Assembly (NCBI RefSeq): GCF_900496995.4 | Contig: NC_044004.1 | Location: 53,660,224-53,724,223 of the forward strand | Direction of reading: 5' to 3' | DNA length: 64,000 nucleotides | Origin: Aquila chrysaetos chrysaetos | Taxonomy: Eukaryota > Chordata > Aves > Accipitriformes > Accipitridae | In this document: in pieces, positions 10,917-21,258 of the stretch | Numbering within the stretch: position 1 is the stretch's first letter | Layout: every line of letters begins with the position of its first letter | Program-made: the position numbers and the translations under genes | Notes under the pieces: model-generated | What the model saw: the letters and a program-made list of their open reading frames with translations, nothing else | Told to the model about the DNA's origin: nothing | Databases searched by the model: none

Positions 10917-11060
10917 AAAAGTACTGCTGGAAAATCCTTTGGGACGTCTGCCCAAGTTTGGACCTGCTCCTCTTCCCGTTCTTTCTCCTTTCAAGCAGAG
11001 ATCAAAAATTAAGAGCATGGCTGCTGCTGCCGTGTCTGCTGCCGTTGCTGTCCGGGCCAG
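10917..11060 (+). CDS. PDLIM5: PDLIM5 candidate cassette exon (144 nt)
   Basis: A long pyrimidine-rich tract (10862-10900) precedes the acceptor TTGTGCTAG; the donor is GCCAG|GTAGAT. The exon starts with one base (A), encodes 47 codons and ends AG: 48 codons, phase 2 to 2. The product is KVLLENPLGRLPKFGPAPLP, then VLSPFKQRSKIKSM, then an Ala/Val run encoded by GCTGCTGCTGCC repeats. The proline-rich basic first half looks like a binding peptide (inference). The half ENPLGRLPK recurs as ENPLEALPK at 8574. The Ala-rich end is a possible expansion. The frame is open upstream too, so the start rests on phase and the splice site. Confidence 0.68.
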
Positions 11061-11224
11061 GTAGATACGAACTTTAAAAGCAACATTTTATAGCTTGGTT
11101 TAAGAAAGTTCAAGCTCATACAAGAATAATCGGTCCCTGGCAGGGTTGCAAAATCAGCTCTTTCACAATAGCGTGGTGGGCAAATTGTTATAATGTGTCC
11201 AAGGCTCCCTTGCCCTATTTTTAG

Positions 11225-11254
11225 CTTAGCTGCAGACTGCTGCTCTGAACCTTG
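11225..11254 (+). CDS. PDLIM5: PDLIM5 possible micro-exon (30 nt)
   Basis: The acceptor CCTATTTTTAG follows CTCCCTTGCCC, and the donor CCTTG|GTGAGT is near consensus. The segment begins with one base (C), encodes LAADCCSEP and ends TG: ten codons, phase 2 to 2. An AG four bases inside (CTTAG) could compete. Splice sites and phase fit the series, but so short an ORF is weak evidence by itself. Confidence 0.33.
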
Positions 11255-11929
11255 GTGAGTAATTCTATGTTTCTTATCCTCATGATACCTGTTTTATGGT
11301 TCAGTCGGTAAACTAACTGTAAATAACAATTTTGTTACATAGGTGACAAAGAATAATCTGCATTTTGGAGTAACTTTTACATGCTCGAAGAAAATAACTC
11401 TCTGAGTTCCATCTAAATCTTTACTGCATTGCTTTTTATAAAGGCTTACTTAGACCAGTGGTCTCAATTATTTTGATGATGTATTCATATCAGTAAAAAA
11501 TTTTTGAGCATGCAATATATGTATATTTATGTATTTCTAAATTATATAAAAGTCCTAATGTACTAATACATTATGTACATTATAAAACATACCCAAGAGC
11601 AGAAATTAAAAAAGGATGTGAAAAAAGGTGAAATAAACACTATTTTCTATTTTACTTTATTAGTGATAAAAATAAAGTAAAATTAAAAAAGTTCTTCTCA
11701 CACCCTAATAGGTTGTCTTGTGCACCCCTTGTGGTGTGCGACCTCCACTGTGGGGACTGCTTAGTTAGACATAATTTCTACATCAGTTATCCTAGGTTCA
11801 GTTTCTCCATACTGCTACAGAACTTACAGGCTTTTCGTAAAGGGCTTTTGGGTTTTCAGTGGTCCCAGCCAACTTGATCTTTGTTTGGTCACCTAGTTTG
11901 TTTACGTGGTCTTTTTGAACGCTTGCTAG
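11255..11929 (+). other. PDLIM5: PDLIM5 intron with perfect hairpin
   Basis: AT-rich intron. Contains a perfect 13-bp inverted repeat (11649-11661 with 11671-11683) with a 9-nt loop. Confidence 0.7.
11649..11683. repeat. perfect inverted repeat, 13-bp stem, 9-nt loop
   Basis: ATTTTACTTTATT at 11649 is the exact reverse complement of AATAAAGTAAAAT at 11671. A second perfect 13-bp stem with the same loop size and shared core AAAGTAAAA occurs at 20126-20160. Confidence 0.85.
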
Positions 11930-12061
11930 ACTCTCCGAACCTAGTGTCTACCGCTCGCTCTTGGATGCCCTGCTCATCACGCCTGTCACTAAGCCTCCTC
12001 TGCAGGCCATCGGGCCCTCCAGGAAGTCCACAAGTGCTCTGGAGTTGCAAAAGAGCAAGAG
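11930..12061 (+). CDS. PDLIM5: PDLIM5 candidate cassette exon (132 nt)
   Basis: The acceptor ACGCTTGCTAG follows a T-rich stretch, and the donor is AAGAG|GTATTG. The exon starts with one base (A), encodes LSEPSVYRSLLDALLITPVT and then KPPLQAIGPSRKSTSALELQ with KSK, and ends AG: 44 codons, phase 2 to 2. Third positions are strongly G/C-biased, unlike the intron. The region is open in several frames because it is GC-rich, so the frame choice rests on splice phase and codon bias. The C-terminal part is basic and Ser-rich. Directly downstream (12062-12278) another frame continues to look coding; see findings. Confidence 0.65.
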
Positions 12062-12318
12062 GTATTGTCCGAGTGTGGTGCACGGTTGGCACTTAGGACT
12101 CGCAAGAAACTGGCTTCTCCTTCAAAGCCTGTTTCTGTTGTCTGCACGCTTGAAGCAGCCTGCCTGTTGTGGTCTTTGGCACGAGGTCACCAACCCCAAA
12201 TCCTACTGGTTTCACGTCTTTGCAGAACTAATCTGCACCCTGGCCCTGCCAATGGTGTTTCTGCAAGCCCACCGTACTAAGCAAAGGTTTCCTCGCTGGC
12301 ATCAGGTGCCCTTCTGAG

Positions 12319-12427
12319 AAACACGGTGCTGTTTGTGTTGCGTTGCGAACCTCCGAGGGAGGCACCGTCACTCTCAATAGCCGCCTGGAGAAGAAAGAAG
12401 ACGCTCTGGCTTGAAACCTCTATCCAG
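12319..12427 (+). CDS. PDLIM5: PDLIM5 possible exon, first of a coupled pair (109 nt)
   Basis: The acceptor CCCTTCTGAG leaves one split-codon base, then 36 codons up to ATC CAG before GTGAAT. The product starts NTVLFVLRCEPPREAPSLSI and ends TLWLETSIQ. Phase is 2 in, 0 out, so alone it would shift the frame. Followed by 13689-13798 (phase 0 in, 2 out) the pair adds 219 nt, 73 codons, in frame. CpG density is high. An alternative start at the AG in CCTCCGAG (12354-12355) is also in frame. Splice acceptor is only fair. Confidence 0.38.
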
Positions 12428-13688
12428 GTGAATTATTTGCAACAATTCCTTGGGCAAGTAACTGGCATGTTAGGCTGCGAGGGTGCTCTGGGATCAAAGA
12501 GCTGCTATTTTTCAAAGCTTACTTTTAATGTGTAAAATCAAATAATTGGCATGCGGAGCAAATAACTGTTTTAAAAATTATTTGCTGTCTAGGCCCTTTG
12601 TTCCAGTGCTGATTCTGTTCAGTGCACAGGACTTTTTGTTCTCGTTTCCTGACCACAGCTATGTTAATGCTTGCTTCTGTGGAAAGATGCTTTTATGTAA
12701 TTGACTTCAGCCTCAAAGGCGGAAATCTATTTGGTTATTTTACAGGACAGTACGTATTAAGTTGTACTAAGGAAGAAATAATTTGTGGGTTTTCATGTAC
12801 TTATTTGCATTTTCAGAAGAGTAAAACCCTTCTAGAGATAAGGCCCAATTATAAGTAGAGCTAAGATCCACTTGATGTAGAAACTTCTGTTGAGTAAGAA
12901 GTATTAGTTCTTTCCCTCCTGTTTCATGGCTTCCAACGTGACCTCAGTCACTAGAAAAGGCTAAAGTAGCCTAACCTTGTGGAGGGGAAATGGTAGTTAT
13001 TAGATACAAACAGACAATCTGAAGTTGTATCAAAATTTCTAACTTTGTGGCATATCCACTTCAAAAAGAAAAAAAAATATTAACAGAATTATAGTGATAT
13101 AACACACCCTTAAATACTAATTTTCTTTTTGCCACTGAATGACACTTACTAGGAAATCTTTTTTACGTATGTATCCAAAGGGAAAACCTCTCCAGGGGAT
13201 CTGATACCTGTGCACTTCGGGTGAAGTCCAGGACATGCTGCCAGCAAGACTTTATTCTTTAGCTGTGGTGGTTTTTTGCTGGTACTTTTGTAGAGCCAAT
13301 AATGGTGGTGAAAGTGAATTCCCTGACTTGCCTTTTGTTTTTTTACTTCACTCACTAATGTGCATTGTTATGGCATAAGCTGCAAATGAAGGTAGATTGT
13401 TACAAGAACGGAAACATTCCCTTCCTGACTCTGAAACTGGCTTTATGTTTATCCGTTGTTTGCTCACTACATGGGGAGAAACTCTCCTGGTTTTGAAGGC
13501 TTATTTTTGGAGATGCAAACACTTATTTCTGCTAGAAAGTTGAGATTCCCAAACTGGCTCCGTTCAGTTGCTGTCCCTTATGAGTACATGGGTCTGTTGG
13601 GAAAGGCAAGGAAGCAATGGAGAACTTCTTTTGTCCTGCCATAGTTAAAGTGCAGGTTTGGAGGTTTTTCTCTGTTTTGCTCTTCCAG
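12428..13688 (+). other. PDLIM5: PDLIM5 intron
   Basis: 1.26-kb intron between the two members of the possible exon pair. No repeat family is recognised. Confidence 0.5.
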
Positions 13689-13798
13689 CGGGCAGAGCTG
13701 GAGAGAGATGTGCTGGGGCCGGAAAGTCTACTGGGAGTACAGAGACCATATAAGCCTGCCCAAAAGACCTTATCAGTATTGGATATATCAAGATCCAG
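13689..13798 (+). CDS. PDLIM5: PDLIM5 possible exon, second of a coupled pair (110 nt)
   Basis: A strong acceptor (TTTTGCTCTTCCAG) is followed by a complete first codon. The 36 codons read RAELERDVLGPESLLGVQRP and then YKPAQKTLSVLDISRS, ending with AG before GTTGAA. Codon use (CTG, GAG, AAG) and the mixed polar/hydrophobic content look clearly coding. Phase is 0 to 2, so it needs an upstream exon ending in phase 0: 12319-12427, or the short form of 10025-10097. If the donor is not used, the frame reads on to TAG at about 13833, which would give a C-terminus lacking LIM domains. Confidence 0.48.
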
Positions 13799-16700
13799 GT
13801 TGAACAGCTTGAAAAATACATCCATAGATTATTAGGGTGTTTCTAATGTTATTTCTAAACTTGTGAAAAATAAATTTTCTCTTAAACCATTGTAATAGCC
13901 AGGTTATCCTGGTTCAGGTTGCTGCATATGGGTTGTGGCATAAGGCTATAACGGGAAGCTTATGATTTTCAGGCTGTTAGGGACATCCCAAATAGGGTGT
14001 GACCTAAAATTTGGGAAATGTGATGTAACTACCATTAGTCTGAGAACATTATGCCTAAACGGCATTTTTAAAGGATTTTTCCCAAAATAACTGGTGTTGA
14101 TCTGAAGATACCATACAACATACCAGGGTAATGATTTCTGTTTTCCTTCCTATCACCTTGAGCTGCCAGCGCCGGTAAGGAGGAAGGTGTTGCCAGTAGA
14201 TGGAGCTGTAGAAATGAAGCTTAGTGCTGCCTCATCCTAGTGAATAAAGGAGCATAGCCTTATTGTATGGCTTGAGAAACATGAAGGAAAAGGAGATAAA
14301 AGAAGATAAATTATGCTTACAATTTACTGTCAGTAAGTACATATTCTCATTTAAGTTCAACAAAGATCAAGCAAAATTAATCAATTATGTCAGAAAAAAA
14401 AAAATGTAACAGACTTCAGAGAAATGACCCCAATGAGTGTGAGAAACTAGATGTTAAAATGTCTTTGCATTACTGTCCATCTAATGACATATTGTAATAT
14501 GTACACGAATGTAATGCTGAAAAAGTATTTTAAATGGCAGCTCACTTCATGCCACAACACAAGAGTTGATAAGGAAGGAGATCTGAAATCTTATGTCCCA
14601 TAACTAAAAAACAACTGGGTCAACCAAGAAAGCCAAGTAAATAAGCTTAAACAACTTTGGGGTTTGTGTTTTCTGGCTCTATCTTGTATAACTTTCATGA
14701 AAAGGTAGTGAATCTATTTTACCAAGGTAGCTTAGGCTTATTGGCATTATCTCTGGGGAAAAACTCAAGAAGGTTGTAGCTATAGCAAAAGCAGGGGTTT
14801 GATTTTGTTCTGCAGTAGGGTTGCTCCAAAAATATTTCCCTTCTCTTCCTCTCACTTTACTGTCTCTGTTCCAAAAAGCTGGCTGTCTTAAACTGCTCAG
14901 TACTGGGTAGCTGCCAGAGAACTTGACCTTTTCCTGACTTAATATCTGTTATTAACTGGCCTGAAGTGGTGCTGAACACCACACATTTTCTTCCCCTACC
15001 AGACTCCTCAGAAATGGACTTTTTTGTTTGTATAACAGCCAAGAATTCTTTCACTAAGCTGTGTTCATCCTGATGGCAAGGGAGATAACCTTAAGTTTGT
15101 TGGGGTTTGTGTTTTTTAACACATGACATATAAGCAGCAAAGGAAATTATGTATTTAATATCTTGCAGTTCCAAGAATTGCAGCTCTGCCCTAAAATTAA
15201 ATTGCATTGCAAAAATGCTGTGAAATTTTGGGAGATGCTAGCAAGAATGGGCATTGGCATGGCTTTCGCTTTATCTACCTGACACTATGCCATGTACAAT
15301 TACTTGAAAAGAGGATAGTCTGGCCTTGTGAGACAAATGGTGTTGACTCTGAGAGAATACTGACTCTGAAAGATGCTTTGAATTGCTTTTGTGTAGAGCA
15401 CTGCTTACGGAAGGGTTACATACTTCCTCATTGTAACTTGATATGAAAATACCTCCACCCACACATACCTCTGCTCTTTCTTTTTATTATTTTATTTTGC
15501 ATTTTCTTCTTTCTTGCAAGTTATTGGAACACTGCTAGGTTAACACAAAATGTAAATACTGTTTCAAAAAGCTGACTGAGACCATGGGTTTGCAGTAGGG
15601 GTGGGAACAAGGTCAGCAGTCAGTATTTCTTGTCTGCTGTTTCTCTATTGTTACATGAGAAAGCCCTTGCAAAAAGGCGTATGTATTTCCCCTGTTCATG
15701 GGGTTTTGTCATCATTCTCATACCTGGCTTTTTCTGGCCTCCTATATATGTCTTCAGCTAATGTGTATTTTGATACTGGACAAAATACATCCTGTGATGT
15801 CTACAACTTAAACAACATAGCTTAAAACAAGAAACTGAGATCTGAGATACAAGTTTTATCTCAGCTGTGCTAATACCTTGCTGTAAAGCTTTGGAGAAGC
15901 ATCTGTGTAAGAGTTTACTTGGTCTTAAGGCAGACAAATCGTTCTTCTCTTACTTTGAAGTTGCAAAGTTTCTTTAGTAGAAATGTTTCAACAAGTTCAT
16001 ATCAAAAATTTCTTTTTTTTTTTTTTTTTTTTTTTCCCCTTCAGTGCTATATCAAGCACTGCATGTATATTTTAGAAGCCATTTATTCAGGTTTCTGCGG
16101 TGTGCTGGATGCCTGCTTGGGGTTAACAGACAACCAACAGGCAGCAATGTGTAATGCAAGGGAAGTCTTACTTTTTTGTTAAACTGTTTTGGGTTTAGAA
16201 GCCATGAAGCAGAATCAAGGCTATCATATTCCACTTGGCTGTGCCAGAAACCAAGAAGAGTGATTTGCTCACATCTTTTCTTCCCCGCCCCGCCCCCCCC
16301 CCCCGTTTTTGTCTTTAAAGATTTAGTGTTCTTAAGGGAAAATAACCTCACAAAATTCCTGGCCATCTGAAGAAAGCATTTACAGACTGTGTCTTAGATA
16401 CTACATGACCTCTCCTGTCAGCAAGCTTCCTCAGTCCACAGGGGATTTGCTCCTGACATGCAGTCATTCTGGACAACAAGTGGGAGTTAAAATATCATTT
16501 ATAATCCAGAGAACTATTAGGAAAATACTGATGTACCAGACTGAGCTTGGGGCTCAAGTGATGATGTTTACAGATGGATAACCTGGTATCTTGGGCTTGC
16601 ACGAGGAAAAAGTCCACCAGACCTCTTGAACCTGCTCGGGAAAGTCTGAGAGACTTGGCCTTTGTTACCATTTTAGTGGTGTTAGAAGTTACACGATGAC

Positions 16701-17101
16701 AAACTGTATTTCATTTTCAGTTAGGATCTTAGCTTCTCCTTTGGCTAATAACAACATGATACATAGTTATCTTGTCTCAAGTGTGTGTGAAGAAATTCTA
16801 GGCAGCATTATATAGGAGTTTCCATGGAAGGATGGAGGGAGGTTTAGGCATCTATAGCCCCAGGCCATGTGTTTTTCTTCTCTTGGATTTTGGTGGGGGG
16901 CGTCAAAACCTCTAAATACATTCAGAAGGATTTTCCAGTGCAAATTTCTTAAAATGCCTCTGAAATGTGTTCAGCCTTGTCTTGGTGCACCTGATTTTGG
17001 GAAGGAAGTGGCTGTGGTACCAGATGCAAATATCCTGGAGTGGCCTCTGAAAAACTGGTGCTCATTTCACGTGTGACCTGGACTCGCTTCCTCCCCACCA
17101 G
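13799..17101 (+). other. PDLIM5: PDLIM5 intron
   Basis: 3.3-kb intron. T-run at 16011-16035 and C-run at about 16293-16304. A coding-looking stretch ending in TAG just before an AATAAA (14238-14248) is discussed in findings. No transposon recognised. Confidence 0.65.
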
Positions 17102-17218
17102 GTTCCTTGCCCACTGCCCCTCTGTAGCATCCAAGAAGCTCTCGGTACCGTGTTCAGCGGTGGGACAGTCATCTGGCAAATGTCTTTTTCTCCCTGTTCT
17201 CCCACCAAAAACCAGAAT
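17102..17218 (+). CDS. PDLIM5: PDLIM5 possible cassette exon (117 nt)
   Basis: A very good acceptor (CGCTTCCTCCCCACCAG) is followed by one split-codon base, 38 codons and AT before GTAATA. Phase is 2 to 2, 39 codons. The product is FLAHCPSVASKKLSVPCSAV, then GQSSGKCLFLPVLPPKTR. CpGs are common inside. The donor context (AAT|GTAATA) is poor at the exon side, and the product has three cysteines, unlike the other cassettes. It could be a chance open frame. Confidence 0.38.
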
Positions 17219-20200
17219 GTAATACAGTGTTTGGTATTTGTGGAGGAAGATGAGGAGGAATAGCAGAGGAATTTTTACTTGCTTTTTAGTCTGTTTTGCC
17301 TGTTTCCACCGTGCTTTTGTGGATCAGGAGGGGGTAAGTCTGAGGAGCCTGTTGTGAGCTCTGGATAAAGTTTGCACTGGCACTGGAGCCCTGTGTGTGT
17401 GTTCCCAAGTCTCAGACTGGCCCCCCTGAAAGTTCTTTCTTTTCCATACATGTCCTTACTCTGATAGAATAGGGCTCCACTGTGCCGGAGTTGTTTTCCG
17501 TGGAAATTCAGAAGACTATGTCATATACGAACTAGCATATGTCAAAGATAGAGAAGTGTCTTTGGCTTTCTTCTTTACTGGATGTTTTTCTTGGACTGTT
17601 TTTGCAATCTGTTTCCCTTGCAACACACTTCCAAGATTATTTTGATTAATCTTCCCATAACTTATTAATTAAACACATCGTAGGTTTTCAGGACACGAGA
17701 CTCGGAGTCAGTCAGGCTCACGTTCCACTGTTCCTTCATTCTTGGAGTGTTGAAACCCCTTGCCCAAAGCTTGACAGCAGAGCATTCACATCTTGCAAGC
17801 AACATCATCTTTCTTAAAATGGATGTGACTCTTGGTTGCATTAGTTTTCATCGTGGTAAACTTTCTTTTTTGCTGTAAGTACTCATCAGGTGGAGGAGGA
17901 ATGATTTAAGAGTTATGAAACAGAGTTAAAAGGTTAAAGCTAGAGTTAGAAGGAGGCTTGTCATTAATAACAGTACAAGTGTTTTGACATCTAAATGTGC
18001 TTGACCTGAACCTGACCTACAGGTGTCATCTGGGAAGCCTGAGAAAGCTACTTACGTAGAACTTGGTAAATACGTAAGATTTGTCATTCCTCCTTTAGTT
18101 TTCTAGTGATGAGACTGAAAAGTAGATGGGAGCTCTCTTCCATAATCGATGCATTTTCTTGAGTTTCTGTATATACTTCTGTCTCTTCAAACTGTGTATT
18201 TTCTAGGTAATGAATCTTGCATCGTCATTGTACAATATCCTAGTGAGTTACAAAATACTAGTAGGACTAATTGTGGGTATTGTACAGCCACTTTGTAGAA
18301 GTTAAGTGTGCTTCTGAAAAGATACATAGCTATGTTTATAAAGATAGTTAAAAATAATAGGAGTTTGAGGTTTCTCAGTGTAGAAGACCATAAAGTAAAA
18401 TGTTGAGGAATTAATTTTGAAGCATGAATTTGAAGAAGTTTAGCATTTAAAAGGTTGAATGTCTCCAGGGTGCAGCACTTCTTTGAAAGTGAGACAAAGA
18501 TGGATCTGTCTTTCTACGGAGAATGCTACACGTGCGCTCCCAGGCAACTGTGTGATTAGAGGCTGTAATTCAGGAAAACTGGTGTGTGCACTATTTCCTG
18601 CAGCCCACCATAGGTGGGCAATATCACACTGGAGAGACTTGCCAAGCTGCAGTAGTAGCCTGCCTGTTAAATTAACAGGCTGTAGTGCTGGCTTGAGTTT
18701 ATTCAACTCTGGCTTGAAAGAACCAGGCACAAAGTACAAAGGGTGTCCAAGATCTCTCAGAAGTTTTGCCCTGAGGCCAACACGATCCCCTCTGTCAGTG
18801 ATGGCTTCAAGCTTTTCCCTTGGGAAGCTTCTCTCTAGGATAGGCTCCTGGCATATAAACCACAAGAGGTGATAAAAAAAAAGAAAAATCACAGGTGGTT
18901 TTATAGCTGGGCTTATCATTGTCTTTTAGTTTGGGGTCATTAGGATTCACCGAATTTCTAAATGAAAGCCTAAGTGTCTCCAATAATCTGTTGCTTCAGG
19001 AACTAGCATGCCACGACATTCACAAGTCTCAGAATTAAACCATGAAAATGTCAACGGTGGAGGTACCAATCAGCATTACAACTAGCCTTGTGGGCATGCA
19101 TCAGTGTCTACTTCCTTGCCTATATCTACAATAAGGCTGCAGTTTGTCAGCAGCACACCTCAGCCATTTCTACATTTTTCTATCCTTCTTCTGCCTGAAG
19201 GATACCCTTTTTGCTTGTCTTGCATCCGTTTTTGCTTGTTAAGTAGCCTCTTCTGTGTAAAGACAGTTGCTGACTCAGTAGGATTTTCTTATTTATGATT
19301 TATATGTTCCAGACAAAGGCAGTAAAGAGGTTCTAGACATGAAGAGTGATTTGACAAATGGTGATGAGTCTTTTGGATGGAGGAGGAGGAAACTTCCTGG
19401 GTTTAGGACCAACAGTGTTTTGAGGAATTCTTAAAGTTGTAATGGTGCTCTGGCCTGGAGCGGATTTGATGGGCTACGTGTCAAATGTACTCAACAGTGC
19501 AGAAGGATGTTTCTGTGACACTGAAGTTGCAGTCATGCACTTTTTTCGTAGTGGAAGCCAATCCTAAACTACCTTGTCATCTTCAACCACTGAGCTGCTA
19601 TTTCATGTCAAAAGATGTCTTCCTATCCTTTTTCTTTCAGTCTGCAGCAGTGCTTTTATGCAATATATGTCCACTGCCTCAAAATCTGTTGTTAAAGAGA
19701 CTTGTATCCTAAGTCTAATGTGTGTGTACCTTAAATGCCTCCATTTGTGCTATACAAATGTCTTTAAATATCTTTTAACATTTGAACGTAACAGAATGCA
19801 AGGTCTCACTCTGTGCTTCACTGGGCTTGTGCATGCTGCGTACAGCAAATCCATCAGAGTGTCAGTTCGGCACAGCCACTGCTGTTATCAAAAGCCTACA
19901 AATGCAATAGCTGTTACTCATTAAACTGAGCATTCAGATATATTCTCTAAACTGGGAATCATTTTTTATCCCTTACCCAGGAAAAGATTCTAAATACATC
20001 AATTATTAACCCTGTAAATCTAGAGACAAAAAAATCAAGGTTATGAACTTGCATTTTAGCCTCATGGTATGTTCAAGTTCTTGCATGTCGCATGGGCAAG
20101 GCAATATTGTGCGTGTGCAATACTTGTAAAGTAAAAATAGCTCAAGGATTTTTACTTTACGAACTTGGCACAATTTATAATTCTGTGAATGACCCTGGTG

Positions 20201-21258
20201 AAATATGCACGATGCACATGTGCTGTAAATTTGTTTTTCTTCAGTAGAGGAAAGAATACAAGGCTTCTAACATGTTAACTGATGGGTTTCCAGACTGCAC
20301 AAAATATGTATTTGGAATTGTTTTGGCTGTATTTCGCAACGTTGTTGAGTTCATTTCCTGTTTTTGTGATCCTCTTAGTTTGCAAATGACCTTCATTAGC
20401 AATTACTCCTCTACTTTGAAGGTTTTTAATGAAAATATTTGTTTTCAGTTTCCCAAAGGCAAATATCCATTATATGAATACCGTTACACTGCATAAAAAA
20501 TCTGTTATGTTAACTTTCTTATTTTCGAACAGCCTCTGGAAATGAGAAATGAGAAATGAAAAATTTTCTTGCTGGCAATGTAATTACTGACTACTTACAC
20601 TCTACATGAATTGTGATTAAGTGCAGTTTTCATCACGTGTGTTTTTAAATAGCTAAAAGAGTTCTGCTAACCCTTAAAATATAAAAGCAGCTGTAAACTG
20701 GTCTAAAGAGGCAATATAAAATATTGCGCGTGTTGTTAATGAATAAAGAAACTTATAGCTCTTTTAAAATAGTTAATCATTTGGGGCAGCCATGGCCCAT
20801 AGAAGAAAATTGCATTTAATTCAGTCACTTTTAGATTGATGACTTTTATTAAGATCTACAAGTATAATCTGACTATATGAGTATTTGCCTACTCTCCAAG
20901 GAAAAAAAAAAGTATTGAAAAAGTCTGGGAGGTTACCAAATTTACAGTAAGGGTTCTGCTTTAGTCTGTATCACGCCAACGCTTAATTATTTTAAGTGGA
21001 AATTGTGAAGTGATTTAGTTGTCTGTATTGCCTTTTGGCAGAAATTACTCAAGTGTCCAGTTCTTAAAAAAACAGCTTGAAAATATAACTTTCACAGCCT
21101 TGTCCTGGGGTGATCACCGCAGCATCGGTGATGATAGAATAGCGGGTGCCGCTCTGTTGCACCAAGGTGCAGGAATGTCACTCCACATCTCCATTTCACA
21201 AATTCTCTTGTTCTAGCAAGAAATGCATTTTATTTTTTCCTCCCTCATTTCTGAACAG
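17219..21258 (+). other. PDLIM5: PDLIM5 intron
   Basis: 4.0-kb intron. It contains overlapping opposite-strand ORFs at 18440-18919 and a perfect hairpin at 20126-20160. No known repeat family recognised. Confidence 0.7.
20126..20160. repeat. perfect inverted repeat, 13-bp stem, 9-nt loop
   Basis: GTAAAGTAAAAAT at 20126 is the exact reverse complement of ATTTTTACTTTAC at 20148, with a nine-base loop. Confidence 0.9.

Noticed and set aside
17299..17342. CFACFHRAFVDQEG, resembling part of a LIM finger, between TTTTTAG and GTAAGT
   Set aside because: 44 nt with phases 1 to 0 cannot join any known exon in frame. The resemblance is short and probably accidental.
18029..18071. Coding-like segment VSSGKPEKATYVEL between CTACAG and GTAAAT
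   Set aside because: Phases are 0 to 1, which match no neighbour except through other unproven exons, and 43 nt is too short to stand alone.
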